Shown in pieces: positions 9,705-19,625 of a DNA stretch of 64,000 nt. Made by a program: the position numbers and the translations under genes. The stretch is taken from contig JAFSQE010000007.1 in assembly GCA_017446775.1 (NCBI GenBank), positions 41,448 through 105,447 of the forward strand, read 5' to 3'. Source of the stretch: Bacteroidales bacterium (GTDB lineage Bacteria > Bacteroidota > Bacteroidia > Bacteroidales > UBA932). How positions within the stretch are numbered: position 1 is the stretch's first letter; each line of letters opens with the position of its first letter. Below the pieces are notes generated by a model. It did not search any database, was not told where the DNA came from, and saw only the letters and a list, made by a program, of their open reading frames with translations.

Positions 9705-10967
9705 TTAAAGTTCTGCTTGTTTTTCTATGTTCTGCTTTATCTGTTCCTGACGTTGCTTGCGGAGCATCCGGTCGCGGCGGTCAAACGCCGTCTCGCTCTC
9801 TTTCTGCTGCAGGTCTTCCGAATTGTCCACAATAAGGGCAGGTTTGCCGATATAGCGGTCGCGCTTGGTCACGGAGATAAAGTCGCCGTTGTTAATCGGC
9901 AGGCCGTGACGGACATAGGTCAGGTCTTCGTCGCTCACATCCACGATTATTATCTTGTCGCGGTTAACGCTGTCCAGGTCTACCTGGGGCAGGTCGGTCA
10001 TCTCGTATCCGGTGGCTACTATGGTTACGCTGATACGGCCACCCAGGCTATCGTCGCGCACGACGCCGCACTTGAAGTTGCTGGCCCCGCCGGTGGCGTT
10101 TATCACATAGTCCATAATCTGCTGTTTCTCCTCTACGCGAAGTTCGCTCGCAGAGATGTTCACAAGCGCCTTGCTGGCCTTGGTGATGTCGCAGTTGCTC
10201 ATCAGAGGGGAGCTGAGGGCGGTCTCTACCGCATAGCGGGCGCGGTCGGTCCCCTCTCCGCTGCCGATGCCCATGAACGCCATGCCGCTGTCCTTCATAA
10301 TCTTCTTGACATCGGCGAAATCGACATTGATAAGGCCGCGGCAGGAGATGATGTCGGTGATACTTTTCACAGCGGTGGCAAGCACTTCGTTGGCGCGGTC
10401 AAGGGCGTCGAAGAACTTGAGGTCGGGATAGACTTCGTAGAGCTTCTGGTTGTCTATGATAAGCAGCGAGTCCACGTGGCGGTTGAGCTCGCGGATACCC
10501 TCTGTGGCGCGGTACATGGCATCGGGCCCCTCGTCGCGGAAGGGGATGGTGACCACCGCTACCGTGAGCAGCCCTTTCGATTTGGCGGCCTCTGCGATTA
10601 CGGGAGCAGCGCCGGTACCGGTGCCGCCGCCCATGCCGCAGGTGATGAACACCATCTCGTTTGTGCCGGTGAGGATGTTGTTTATGTCATCTATCGACTC
10701 GGTTGCGGCCTTTTTGCCCACGAGATAGTCCGTGCCGGCACCCAGACCTTTGGTGATGACACCGCCCAGCTGCAGTTTCTGCGGAACCGGGCTGGCACTA
10801 AGGTGCTGGAAATCTGTATTGCACACCACATAGTCGATGTGCTCCATATTCTGCTCGTACATGTAGCTGACGGCGTTGGTGCCGCCGCCGCCCACACCGA
10901 TGACCTTGATAATGTTCTTCTTCTCGCTCCAGTCGTCGGGGATAATTGAGTCGTATGGTTTATTCAT
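9705..10967 (-). CDS. ftsZ: Cell division protein FtsZ
   Basis: A 420-residue tubulin-like GTPase that forms the division ring. The GTP-binding GGGTGTG motif is at residues 113-119, the GVGGGGTNAV loop at 24-33, and the T7-loop NVDFADVKK near 216. The start is the ATG 4 bp beyond the ftsA stop codon. An ATG five codons earlier that overlaps ftsA is the alternative. Two oddities: the usual GLGAGxxPxxG loop reads GLGAGTDYLVG, and the C-terminal tail is a short basic/glutamine-rich helix without an obvious DxPxFLR-type peptide for FtsA binding. Confidence 0.96.
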   Translation of the reverse strand: MNKPYDSIIPDDWSEKKNIIKVIGVGGGGTNAVSYMYEQNMEHIDYVVCNTDFQHLSASPVPQKLQLGGVITKGLGAGTDYLVGKKAATESIDDINNILTGTNEMVFITCGMGGGTGTGAAPVIAEAAKSKGLLTVAVVTIPFRDEGPDAMYRATEGIRELNRHVDSLLIIDNQKLYEVYPDLKFFDALDRANEVLATAVKSITDIISCRGLINVDFADVKKIMKDSGMAFMGIGSGEGTDRARYAVETALSSPLMSNCDITKASKALVNISASELRVEEKQQIMDYVINATGGASNFKCGVVRDDSLGGRISVTIVATGYEMTDLPQVDLDSVNRDKIIIVDVSDEDLTYVRHGLPINNGDFISVTKRDRYIGKPALIVDNSEDLQQKESETAFDRRDRMLRKQRQEQIKQNIEKQAEL

Positions 10968-10971
10968 ATTG

Positions 10972-12459
10972 CTAGTGTTCATCTGATGATATGTCAAATA
11001 GGCCTCTGATAAAGCCGTTGGCTTTCTGTTCCAGTTTGCTGGGCTGGCGGGGTGGCTGTACGGGGGTGACAACCTCCTCGGTCTCCTCCTCGTCCTCTTC
11101 CTCTTCTTCCTCTTCCTGTGCCCGGCGCTCTTCTTCTTTGCGGCGTGCCTTCTCTGCCGCCAGCTGGGCTTTCATCCGCTGCTTCTCTTCTTTCTCCATG
11201 CGGCGTTTTTCGCGCGGCGAGAGGCGCCTGATTATCTGGTCCTTGAACATGTCGGTCTCTTTCATGGGTTTGGCCTCCCTCACCACTGCGCGCCCGCTGT
11301 CTATTTCGCTCAGGTTGTTGAAGCTGTCTATCAGCGCACCCAGGATAGAGCAGGCGGTGGTATCAAAGCAACTTTGCTTTGAACTCTCCGATATGTTGCC
11401 CTGGGCGTTGGCAAGGCGGACCCTCATGCCGGTAATGGCGCGGGCAAGCTCTTTGATATGTTCCATATAGGCCGTGCCGCCGGTTATTACCAGCCCGGTG
11501 GGAATCTTGTTTATGTATCCCGACTTCTCTATCAGGTAGTAGGCAGCCTCCAGAATCTCGCTCACGCGCGCCTCGACAATCTGCTGCAGAAAGTCCAGCG
11601 GGACATCCTTGGTCTCTCCGCCGCCGACACCCTGCACCACAAGCTTCTTGTTCTCAGTGAACCCTTCGTCTATGCAGTTGCCGTATTTCATCTTGATTAT
11701 CTCGGCCACGTCGGTGGTCAGGCAGGTATGGTAGCGGATGTCGCTGGTGATGGTGTTCCCGGCAAAGGGGATGACCCCCACCGTGCGCACGATGCGGTCT
11801 TTGACAACCACCACGTCTGTGGTTCCGGCGCCGATATCAAGCAGTGCGACACCGTTCTCCATCTCGTTTTCGTTAAGGGTGGCGATGGCGCTGCCGATGG
11901 GCGAGAGCACGGTGCGGACAACCTTCATGCCGCACTTCTCTATCACGTCGCGCTTGTTGCGGTCGGCGCTGTACTTGCCAAGTATAAGGCGGTAGCGGGC
12001 CTCCACATAGTTGCCGCACATACCCTCTACCTGATCCGGAGGGTTGCCGATGCTGTCGTCTATGTCATAAGCCTGGGGGATGACCTCCAACACGGTCTCG
12101 CCCGCCACGGTCTCTGCCTGAAAGGCCTTGTCGCGCCATTGCTGCAGCTCTTCCGGAGTGATGTAGTTGCTGCCGCTGCGCTTTGCCCTTAGGGTATAAT
12201 CCATGGTGCGAAGGCTCTGGCTGCCGGAGCAAAGGATTACGTCCGTGACGCTTTCGCCAAACCCCGACTCTATCTCCCGCTTGCACAGGGAGAGAGCCTC
12301 AATGATGCGCTGGGAGTTCTGGACGTCGCCGCGGGACATCCCCTTGGCCACCGGCACAACCTTGTGGTGCAATACCCTTATGCCGCCTTTGCCCAATTCC
12401 GCAACCGCCATGGCTACCTTTGAGGTGCACAATTCTACTGCTACTAAAAAGTCGTTCAT
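10972..12459 (-). CDS. ftsA: Cell division protein FtsA
   Basis: A 495-residue actin-like ATPase that anchors FtsZ to the membrane. The phosphate-binding stretch LLDIGAGTTDVVVV is near residue 205 and the adenosine motif VITGGTAYMEHI near 335. After the ATPase core (about residue 400) comes a charged linker with a run of glutamates (about residues 440-460). The C-terminus is an amphipathic helix (KANGFIRGLFDI) that fits membrane binding. It is 5 bp after ftsQ and overlaps the alternative ftsZ start. Confidence 0.95.
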   Translation of the reverse strand: MNDFLVAVELCTSKVAMAVAELGKGGIRVLHHKVVPVAKGMSRGDVQNSQRIIEALSLCKREIESGFGESVTDVILCSGSQSLRTMDYTLRAKRSGSNYITPEELQQWRDKAFQAETVAGETVLEVIPQAYDIDDSIGNPPDQVEGMCGNYVEARYRLILGKYSADRNKRDVIEKCGMKVVRTVLSPIGSAIATLNENEMENGVALLDIGAGTTDVVVVKDRIVRTVGVIPFAGNTITSDIRYHTCLTTDVAEIIKMKYGNCIDEGFTENKKLVVQGVGGGETKDVPLDFLQQIVEARVSEILEAAYYLIEKSGYINKIPTGLVITGGTAYMEHIKELARAITGMRVRLANAQGNISESSKQSCFDTTACSILGALIDSFNNLSEIDSGRAVVREAKPMKETDMFKDQIIRRLSPREKRRMEKEEKQRMKAQLAAEKARRKEEERRAQEEEEEEEDEEETEEVVTPVQPPRQPSKLEQKANGFIRGLFDISSDEH

Positions 12460-12464
12460 ATAGA

Positions 12465-13238
12465 TTATTTACAGATTATTTGGTCTTTGTATTTGAGGTT
12501 GACTGTAGTGTAATGCTTCTTCTCCTTGAGGGCCTGGGGGCGGATGGTGCGGTAGTAGCCCGCCATCTTGGTGAACTTTGTGAGAGCATCGTCCGTCGAG
12601 CCGAAGATGAACTTCTCGTTGCAACTGTTGGTATACAGCACTATGTCGCCGTTGCCCTCTACCCATATCTGCTCTATCTCGCGGCTCCAATAAGAGTTGT
12701 TGCGTATCGTCTCGGTGAGGCCTATCAGGTCGCGGAGCCATTCACGCCCGGCGGTGGGATACCCGCCGCGGACGGTGTCGGCCTTGAAACGGAGGTTGCC
12801 GCACACTATCGGCAAATCCAGCGAAACTTTTCCCCTCAGGGGCAGGATATAGCCGCTGCTGTCCGAGTAAAAGCCGCCGTTTTCGCACTGGAAGCGCACC
12901 ACAGGGTTGCGCTGGGTTACCTCCAGCACCAGGGTGGCGGGGTTGCGGACAAACGCCTCTGCCCGGCAGATGGCGCTGTTCCCGCACACAAACTGCTCTA
13001 TGGAGTGGACGTTGATATCGTTTATCAGAGTGCCGGAAACGGCCGCATTTACCATGTCGGCCACCTCTTTCTCCGAGATGAAATTCTGGCTGTGGCTGTT
13101 GGTAATCACCACATCGATCCTGTCGCACCGGAGCTTCGCCCTCTGCTGTGCCGCATACCGCTCTGCACAGTAGAAGTATCCGCACAACAGAGTGCAGACC
13201 AGCGCGAAGCAGGATATGACCAGAATCTTTCTAAACAT
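12465..13238 (-). CDS. ftsQ: Cell division protein FtsQ/DivIB-like
   Basis: A 257-residue bitopic inner-membrane protein: a short cytosolic N-terminus, one membrane segment at about residues 5-24, then a periplasmic part with a POTRA-like region (about 40-110) and the FtsQ/beta domain. Sequence conservation in FtsQ is low, so the call rests on architecture and position between murC and ftsA. It overlaps the 3' end of murC by 8 bp. Confidence 0.88.
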   Translation of the reverse strand: MFRKILVISCFALVCTLLCGYFYCAERYAAQQRAKLRCDRIDVVITNSHSQNFISEKEVADMVNAAVSGTLINDINVHSIEQFVCGNSAICRAEAFVRNPATLVLEVTQRNPVVRFQCENGGFYSDSSGYILPLRGKVSLDLPIVCGNLRFKADTVRGGYPTAGREWLRDLIGLTETIRNNSYWSREIEQIWVEGNGDIVLYTNSCNEKFIFGSTDDALTKFTKMAGYYRTIRPQALKEKKHYTTVNLKYKDQIICK

Positions 13239-14586
13239 TCTTCAGGGCCTCTTCTATCTGTGGTACAAAACGGTCTATGTCACCCGCGCCGAATGTTATC
13301 AGACAATCGGTGTCGCGGCTCAGGATGGTTTCCATAAGCTTGTCCTTGGGCACCAGGCACTTGTCGGGGATGGTCACCTTGTCAAGAATCATCTCTGAGC
13401 TGACCCCTTCTATGGGGAGCTCGCGTGCCGGATATATCGGCAGCATTATCAGTGTGTCAAGCTTGCTCAGGGCTGCTGCAAACTCGTCTGCAAAGTCGCG
13501 GGTGCGGGTGTACAGATGCGGCTGGAAGATGCCGCACAGCTTGCGTCCCGGGAAGATTTCGCGTATCGAGCTTATGGCCGATGCAATCTCTGCCGGGTGG
13601 TGGGCGTAATCATCTACATACGCTATCCGGTCTGTGTTGATGTGTATGTCAAAGCGCCGCTCAACCCCAGAGAAGGTGGCTATTGCGCCCTTTATCCGCT
13701 CCGGCTCCACACCGTAGAGCAGGGCTACGGCCGATGCCGCAACTGCGTTCTCTACATTGACCCAGCCGGGAATGCCCACCGTGCAACCTGTAACCTTACC
13801 GCCGGGATAGTTGAGGGTGAAGGAGAAATGTCCCCCTTTCAGTGGTTTGATATCCGATGCATAGAAATCGCAGGGGGTATCGTAGCTGTAGTTCAGTATC
13901 CTGGCTTTGACGTTATCGGTGTGCAGGTCGACCCCCAGTTTGGCAACGACATAACCGTCTGCGGCGACCTGCGATGCGAAGCTGGCAAAGGCCTCCTTCA
14001 CCGCCTCGTGGGTGCCGTAGATATCCAGATGGTCGGCGTCGATGGCGGTAACCACCGCAATCTTGGGGCGCAACTGAAGGAAAGAGCGGTCGAATTCGTC
14101 TGCCTCGGCAACCAGCACATCGCTGCGGCTCATCAGCAGGTTGGTGTGGTAATTCTTGGAGATACCGCCCAGAAACGCGGTGCAGCCGTTCTCTGTGGCG
14201 CTGGTAAAGATATGCGCCAGCATGGTGGAGGTGGTGGTTTTGCCGTGGGTGCCAGATACCGCCAGACAATCTTTGTCGGCAGCTATCTGCCCCAGGGCGC
14301 GGGAGCGCTTGCACAGGCTGTAGCCCCTCTGGCGCACGTATTGCAGCTCCTGCAACTCTTCGGGAATGGCAGGGGTATATATGACAAAGGTTTTCTCTAC
14401 GTTGATGGGGACAAGGTCGGGCCGGTCTTCGTAGTGAACCATTATCCCTTCGCTCTCCAGCTGGGCGGTGAGGTGGGAGGGGGTACGGTCGTAGCCCGAC
14501 ACATTCTTGCCGATGTATTTGAAATACCGCGCAAGGGCGCTCATCCCTATTCCGCCTATCCCTATGAAATAATAATTGTCGTACAT
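13231..14586 (-). CDS. murC: UDP-N-acetylmuramate--L-alanine ligase
   Basis: A 451-residue Mur ligase adding L-Ala to UDP-MurNAc. The N-terminal dinucleotide-like motif FIGIGGIGMSALA is at residues 6-18. The ATP-binding SGTHGKTTTSTM is near 110, and DDYAHHPAEI in the C-terminal domain is near 330. The start is set at the ATG just past the murG stop codon. An in-frame start four codons upstream lies inside murG. It is part of the dcw operon. Confidence 0.96.
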   Translation of the reverse strand: MYDNYYFIGIGGIGMSALARYFKYIGKNVSGYDRTPSHLTAQLESEGIMVHYEDRPDLVPINVEKTFVIYTPAIPEELQELQYVRQRGYSLCKRSRALGQIAADKDCLAVSGTHGKTTTSTMLAHIFTSATENGCTAFLGGISKNYHTNLLMSRSDVLVAEADEFDRSFLQLRPKIAVVTAIDADHLDIYGTHEAVKEAFASFASQVAADGYVVAKLGVDLHTDNVKARILNYSYDTPCDFYASDIKPLKGGHFSFTLNYPGGKVTGCTVGIPGWVNVENAVAASAVALLYGVEPERIKGAIATFSGVERRFDIHINTDRIAYVDDYAHHPAEIASAISSIREIFPGRKLCGIFQPHLYTRTRDFADEFAAALSKLDTLIMLPIYPARELPIEGVSSEMILDKVTIPDKCLVPKDKLMETILSRDTDCLITFGAGDIDRFVPQIEEALKNV

Positions 14587-14588
14587 GG

Positions 14589-15689
14589 TTACCTGCAAAG
14601 TTTTAAAACCTCCGCCGCGATATCGGCGGCAGCATTCTTTTTGCCCAACTTGACGATTTCCCGCTCCATGGAGGCTATCTTCTCCGGGTCTTCAAGAAGA
14701 GCCTGGGCCGTATCCATCAGCTTTTCGCGGGCATCGGCATCCAGCACCATCATCGCGGCGTTTTTCTCTACCAGCGCCATGGCGTTGTGCCGCTGGTGGT
14801 CTTCTGCCACGTTTGGCGACGGAACGAATATGGTCGCCTTGCCCTCTACGCACAACTCGGATATGGTCCCGGCGCCTGCACGGGAGATAATCACATCTGC
14901 CACGGCGTAGGCCAGATCCATCCGGTCTATGAAGGTCAGGTTCTTGACTGCGGGGCAGGGATGCTCCTTAAGGAACGCCTCAACCTCGCTCTTGTAATAC
15001 CTGCCGCTCTGCCAGAGAATCTGGATGTCAGAGTCAGCCCCCTTCTCCAGAATCCACCGCTGCACGCTCTCGTTCAGGGTGCGGGCTCCAAGGCTGCCGC
15101 CCACCACGAATAATGTCTTCCTGGCGGGATTCAGCCCGTAGTACTCATAACCCTGCTCGCGCTGGGCTGCTGTCGGGGGATTGATATCCTTGCGGATGGG
15201 GTTGCCGGTGAATAATATCTTGTCTGCGGGGAAGAATTTCTCCATCCCGTCGTATGCCACGCAAATCTTTTGTGCTCGGCTGCCAAGCTTGCGGTTGGTG
15301 AGCCCGGCAAACGAGTTCTGTTCCTGTATCAGGCAGGGGATTTTTTTGCCGGACGCTGCCCAGAGCATCGGGCCGCTGGCATATCCGCCGACCCCGACTG
15401 CCACATCCGGCTTGAAATCGCGGATAATCTTGCGTGCCTTGGCAATGCTGCCCAGCACCTTGAACGGCAGGAGGAGATTCTTTGGCGAGAGCTTGCGCTG
15501 CAGCCCCGCCACCGGCAGGCCGATTATCCTGTAGCCGGCCTTGGGGACGCGCTCCATCTCCATCTTGCCAAGTGCCCCTACAAACAGTATCTCGCACTCG
15601 GTGCCGCTGGCCTTGAGCGCATCCGCAATGGAGATTGCGGGGAAGATGTGTCCGCCGGTCCCGCCGCCGCTTATTATTATCCGTTTCAT
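14589..15689 (-). CDS. murG: Undecaprenyldiphospho-muramoylpentapeptide beta-N-acetylglucosaminyltransferase
   Basis: A 366-residue GT28 glycosyltransferase that converts lipid I to lipid II on the cytosolic face of the membrane. The first G-loop GGGTGGHIFPA is at residues 8-18 and the second, VGGSLGARTLN, near 193. The stretch SRAGAGTISEL near 265 matches the UDP-GlcNAc site. The start codon overlaps the ftsW stop as ATGA, indicating translational coupling. Confidence 0.96.
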   Translation of the reverse strand: MKRIIISGGGTGGHIFPAISIADALKASGTECEILFVGALGKMEMERVPKAGYRIIGLPVAGLQRKLSPKNLLLPFKVLGSIAKARKIIRDFKPDVAVGVGGYASGPMLWAASGKKIPCLIQEQNSFAGLTNRKLGSRAQKICVAYDGMEKFFPADKILFTGNPIRKDINPPTAAQREQGYEYYGLNPARKTLFVVGGSLGARTLNESVQRWILEKGADSDIQILWQSGRYYKSEVEAFLKEHPCPAVKNLTFIDRMDLAYAVADVIISRAGAGTISELCVEGKATIFVPSPNVAEDHQRHNAMALVEKNAAMMVLDADAREKLMDTAQALLEDPEKIASMEREIVKLGKKNAAADIAAEVLKLCR

Positions 15690-17011
15690 TTCTCCTCGAT
15701 TTTTATCGTTTCAGGAATATCTTCGCCTGCGGGGTCAGCCGCCTCTGCATCCTCTGCATTCCCTGCAGCCTCGGCCGCAGCCGCCGCCTCTGCCGCTTTG
15801 CGCTCTTCTTCAAGCTTGTTCACGGTGCGGCTCACAGAGAGTATTATTCCAAATGCCGCGCTCAGCACCAGATATGCCGTGCCGCCGTGGCTTATAAGCG
15901 GGAGCGTATGTCCCGTGATCGGTAACAGCCTCACATTTACCAGAATGTGCAAAAAGGCCTGGGTCGTTATCAGAAACGCCAGCCCCAGCACCAGCGCCTG
16001 CGAGAATGCGTCGGGGCACCGGAACGAAAGGCTGATGCACCGGAACAGGAATATCAGGTAGAGCAGTACGATAAGCACGCCCCCCACAAGTCCTGTCTCT
16101 TCTATGATGGATGCAAAGATAAAGTCGGAGAAAGCCATGGAAAGCGAATGGCGGGCGCTGCCGTTACCGACCCCTTTGCCCAGCAATCCGCCCTCTTTGA
16201 TGGCGATCTTGGCGCTCTCGCTCTGCCTCTCTTCACGGTCCATCTGCTCTTTCTGCTCGCGGGTCATCTTGGAAAGGTCCAGGGTGGAGTCGCTTTTGCC
16301 CACAAAGTTCCCGATACGGCTCTCTGCAGTGCCCAGACGGTTGAATATAGGGAACTCTGCCGCCTTGGGAGAGATGGCTACCGAGAGGTGGAAGATGCCG
16401 AACAGCACAGCCACGGCGGCCACCGCCAGCCCCATGGTCCACAACAGGAACTTGAAGCGGACCTCCATGAAGTAGAACACCATCATGCTCACCAGTGCCA
16501 GCAGCAGTGCCGACGAGAAGCTGTTGACCATGATGCAGGCGCAAACCGCAACCACCCATACGAGCAGTTTGAGGCAGAAGCCCTTGAATGTCTGGATCTC
16601 GCGGCTGTATTTTTCAAGTCCCCAGCTGATAAACATAATAAGGCCGACCTTCACGAATTCGAACACCTGCAGGGTATGTCCAAACAGCTTGAGTCCGCGC
16701 ACGGCACCGTTGCGGTTGTCCTGCAGCTGCGGAACGAACAGCATAAGGAGCATCACTACCGATATGCCAAAGACATACGGCGCGACCTTGCGGTAGAAGT
16801 TATAGTTGAACGCGTAGCATAAAAACAGGGCGGCAAAGCCCAGCGCCACGCTGCCGAACTGTTCTACGTAGATAGATGTCTTGCTCATGATGTCGGGATT
16901 CCTCCGGGTAAGGAAAGACCCCACAGAGAACACTGCGATGATGGAAATCATCGCAAATATGGCCACTATGAACCATATAACCCTGTCTCCCCTGAGCCTG
17001 ACTTTTGCCAT
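15686..17011 (-). CDS. ftsW: FtsW-type SEDS peptidoglycan glycosyltransferase
   Basis: A 441-residue polytopic SEDS protein that polymerises lipid II at the septum with its partner PBP FtsI, encoded in the same cluster. Ten or so hydrophobic helices are visible. The family stretch near the C-terminus reads NVRLLPITGHTLPLISHGGTAYL. A long loop between helices, at about residues 215-265, is rich in charged residues. The C-terminal tail (last 50 residues) is Ala/Glu-rich. It overlaps murG by 4 bp and lies 4 bp after murD. Confidence 0.94.
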   Translation of the reverse strand: MAKVRLRGDRVIWFIVAIFAMISIIAVFSVGSFLTRRNPDIMSKTSIYVEQFGSVALGFAALFLCYAFNYNFYRKVAPYVFGISVVMLLMLFVPQLQDNRNGAVRGLKLFGHTLQVFEFVKVGLIMFISWGLEKYSREIQTFKGFCLKLLVWVVAVCACIMVNSFSSALLLALVSMMVFYFMEVRFKFLLWTMGLAVAAVAVLFGIFHLSVAISPKAAEFPIFNRLGTAESRIGNFVGKSDSTLDLSKMTREQKEQMDREERQSESAKIAIKEGGLLGKGVGNGSARHSLSMAFSDFIFASIIEETGLVGGVLIVLLYLIFLFRCISLSFRCPDAFSQALVLGLAFLITTQAFLHILVNVRLLPITGHTLPLISHGGTAYLVLSAAFGIILSVSRTVNKLEEERKAAEAAAAAEAAGNAEDAEAADPAGEDIPETIKIEEK

Positions 17012-17015
17012 CGTC

Positions 17016-18350
17016 TTACAAATCTCTTACGGCCTGTTTGAACTGCCGGCCGCGGTCTTCATAGTTCTTGAACAGATCAAAGCTTGCGCAGCAGGGCGAG
17101 AGCAGCACCGTGTCGCCCTCCGCGGCCAGCAGGCTGGCCTGCTTTACTGCGTCCACGGCAGAGCGGGTATCTACGATCGCAGATACCTTATCGTCGAATG
17201 CGGCGTGAATCTTGGCGTTGTCCACACCCATGCAGACTATCGCCTTTACCTTTTCGCGTACCAGGTCAAACAGGGCAGAGTAGTCGTTGCCCTTGTCGGT
17301 CCCGCCCAGTATCAGCACAACCGGGGTTGTCATGCACTCCAGCGCATACCAGGTGGAGTTCACGTTGGTCGCCTTGGAATCGTTTATGTAAAGCACCCCC
17401 TTCACGCTAAGCACCTTTTCCATACGGTGTTCCACCGGCATGAACGATGTGAGGGCGCTGCGGATATTATCGTTGGTGATGTTCATCAGCTTACCGGTGA
17501 GGGCGGCGGCCATGGTGTTGTACACATTGTGCCTGCCCTGCAGCGAGAGGTCGCTTACCGGCATCTCGTAGGGGTCACCGTTGTAGTTGACATGCATCCG
17601 GCCGCCCAGGGTGTAGGCACCAACCTCGACCTCTTTCTCCTGGCTGATGGGGAGCATCTGCGCCTTGATCACTATCTGGTTGAGGTTCTTGATGGTGATT
17701 TCGTCGTCGGAACAGAATATGAAGCAGTCCTCCGCCGCCATGTTCTGGGTGATGCGGAACTTGGCGTTGACATAGTTCTGCAGGTCGTATCCGTAGCGGT
17801 CCAGATGGTCGGGAGTGATATTCAGCAGGATAGCGATGTCGGCCTTGAAGTCGTACATGTTGTCCAGCTGGAAGCTGCTGAGTTCCAGCACGTAGATATC
17901 GTAATGCTCGGTGGCTACCTGGAAGGCGTAGCTGCGGCCGATGTTGCCGCCCAGCCCCACGTTGAGCCCGACGTTCTTGAGCATATAATATATAAGCGAG
18001 GTGGTGGTAGTCTTGCCGTTGCTGCCTGTGATGCATATCTTCTTGGCGTTATCGTAGCGTCCGGCAAACTCTATCTCGGAGATGATGGGAATCCCAAGTT
18101 CCACGGCCTTCTCTACCAGCGGCGCGGTGGACGGGATGCCGGGACTCTTTATGATCTCGCTTGCGCAGAGCACCTTCTCCCACGTGTGACCCCCCTCTTC
18201 AAAGGGGACGCCATACTTCTTGAGCGTCTTCTTGTATGCCGACGACAGGGTGGACATGTCCGACAGGAACACGTCAAAGCCCTTTACCTTGGCCAGCACG
18301 GCAGCGCCGACGCCACTTTCTCCTCCGCCTAAAACGACTATTCTATCCAT
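17016..18350 (-). CDS. murD: UDP-N-acetylmuramoyl-L-alanine--D-glutamate ligase
   Basis: A 444-residue Mur ligase adding D-Glu. GGGESGVGAA is at residues 8-17 and the ATP motif ITGSNGKTTTTSL near 109. The central NITPDHLDRYG stretch is near 176, and NDSKATNVNSTWYAL near 315 starts the C-terminal domain. The length is typical. It is 3 bp after mraY in the dcw operon. Confidence 0.96.
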   Translation of the reverse strand: MDRIVVLGGGESGVGAAVLAKVKGFDVFLSDMSTLSSAYKKTLKKYGVPFEEGGHTWEKVLCASEIIKSPGIPSTAPLVEKAVELGIPIISEIEFAGRYDNAKKICITGSNGKTTTTSLIYYMLKNVGLNVGLGGNIGRSYAFQVATEHYDIYVLELSSFQLDNMYDFKADIAILLNITPDHLDRYGYDLQNYVNAKFRITQNMAAEDCFIFCSDDEITIKNLNQIVIKAQMLPISQEKEVEVGAYTLGGRMHVNYNGDPYEMPVSDLSLQGRHNVYNTMAAALTGKLMNITNDNIRSALTSFMPVEHRMEKVLSVKGVLYINDSKATNVNSTWYALECMTTPVVLILGGTDKGNDYSALFDLVREKVKAIVCMGVDNAKIHAAFDDKVSAIVDTRSAVDAVKQASLLAAEGDTVLLSPCCASFDLFKNYEDRGRQFKQAVRDL

Positions 18351-18353
18351 ATA

Positions 18354-19613
18354 TTATCTGATCTTGAGTGTAACGATTGTAAGTACGGCCAGGATGATGG
18401 AGACTATCCAGAAGCGTGAGACGATGTGCGCCTCGGGATGGATGCCGACGGGCTTCTGGATCAGAGCCTCTGGATCCTCTTTCTGGAAATGGTGGTGCAG
18501 GGGCGACATGCGCAGCACCCTGATACCCTTGCCGTATTTTTTCTTGGTGTATTTAAAATATCCCCTCTGGATTATTACAGAGAGGCTTTCTGCCAGATAT
18601 ACTCCGCACAGGATGGGGAGCAGCAGCTCTTTGCGGATAAGCACTGCGCACACTCCAATCACGCCGCCCAGCATCAGGCTTCCGGTGTCGCCCATGAAGA
18701 CCTTGGCAGGGAACGAGTTGTACCAGAGAAAGCCCAGCAGGGCACCTACCAGCGCAGCCATATATACCGCAATCTCGCCACTTGCCGGGATATACATTAT
18801 ATTCAGGTAGTCGGCATACACGACGTGGCCCGACAGGTATGCCAGTATGCCCAGCGTTGTGCCCACTATGGCCGCGACCCCGGCAGAGAGGCCGTCCATC
18901 CCGTCGGTAAGGTTGGCTCCGTTGGAGCAGGCGGTGATGATGAATATGATTACCAGGATATATAGAATCCAGGTCCACCACTTGCCGGCTTCTCCCTTGA
19001 GGGGTGAGAGCCAGGAGTAGTCAAATTCGTTGTTCTTTACAAACGGTATGGTGGTCTTGGCGTTGTTCTCCACAACCACCGACGCCACTTGCTCCTCTGT
19101 CTCAGCCTCAGCCCCGGCGCCCTGTTTGCCGACGCGGAACCCCAGCTGGCTGCTGAAAAGGAGCGTGAGCCCTACCACCAGGCCCAGAATCACCTGGGCA
19201 AGGATTTTCTTCTTGCCGGAGAGGCCGTCCTTGTTGTGCTTTACGATTTTTGCGTGGTCGTCCAGATAACCTATGAAGCCCAGCCATACGGTGGCGATAA
19301 TCAGCAGGATATTGTTCAGGTTGGTGAGGTCGCCAAACAGCAGTATCGGTACCAGAACCGCCAGCGCTATTATCATACCGCCCATGGTGGGAGTCCCTTT
19401 CTTGCTCAGCTGCCCTTCCAGCCCAAGGTCGCGGATCTCTTCTCCGATCTGTTTTGCACGGAGCTTGCGGATAATCCTGTTGCCGGCCCACAGCGCGGTT
19501 ACGATAGCCACCAGCGCGCAGCATACTACCCTGAACGAGATGTAGTTCATAAGGCCTGCGCCTGCAAAGTGGACCCCTTGGGAGTGTAACCAGTTGAAAA
19601 GGTGATATAGCAT
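18354..19613 (-). CDS. mraY: Phospho-N-acetylmuramoyl-pentapeptide-transferase
   Basis: A 419-residue polytopic enzyme that makes lipid I from UDP-MurNAc-pentapeptide and undecaprenyl phosphate. KKGTPTMGGMIIALA near residue 71 and ANLTDGMDGLSAG near 235 are family signatures with catalytic aspartates. MGDTGSLMLGG near 310 and SPLHHHFQKE near 375 follow. It is about 60 residues longer than E. coli MraY. The extra sequence is a loop at about residues 160-200, common in Bacteroidetes. Confidence 0.96.
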   Translation of the reverse strand: MLYHLFNWLHSQGVHFAGAGLMNYISFRVVCCALVAIVTALWAGNRIIRKLRAKQIGEEIRDLGLEGQLSKKGTPTMGGMIIALAVLVPILLFGDLTNLNNILLIIATVWLGFIGYLDDHAKIVKHNKDGLSGKKKILAQVILGLVVGLTLLFSSQLGFRVGKQGAGAEAETEEQVASVVVENNAKTTIPFVKNNEFDYSWLSPLKGEAGKWWTWILYILVIIFIITACSNGANLTDGMDGLSAGVAAIVGTTLGILAYLSGHVVYADYLNIMYIPASGEIAVYMAALVGALLGFLWYNSFPAKVFMGDTGSLMLGGVIGVCAVLIRKELLLPILCGVYLAESLSVIIQRGYFKYTKKKYGKGIRVLRMSPLHHHFQKEDPEALIQKPVGIHPEAHIVSRFWIVSIILAVLTIVTLKIR

Positions 19614-19625
19614 AGCGGGTATTTT

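Noticed and set aside
9717..10949. Plus-strand frame of 410 codons
   Set aside because: It is antisense to ftsZ and has no domain character beyond complement-biased composition.
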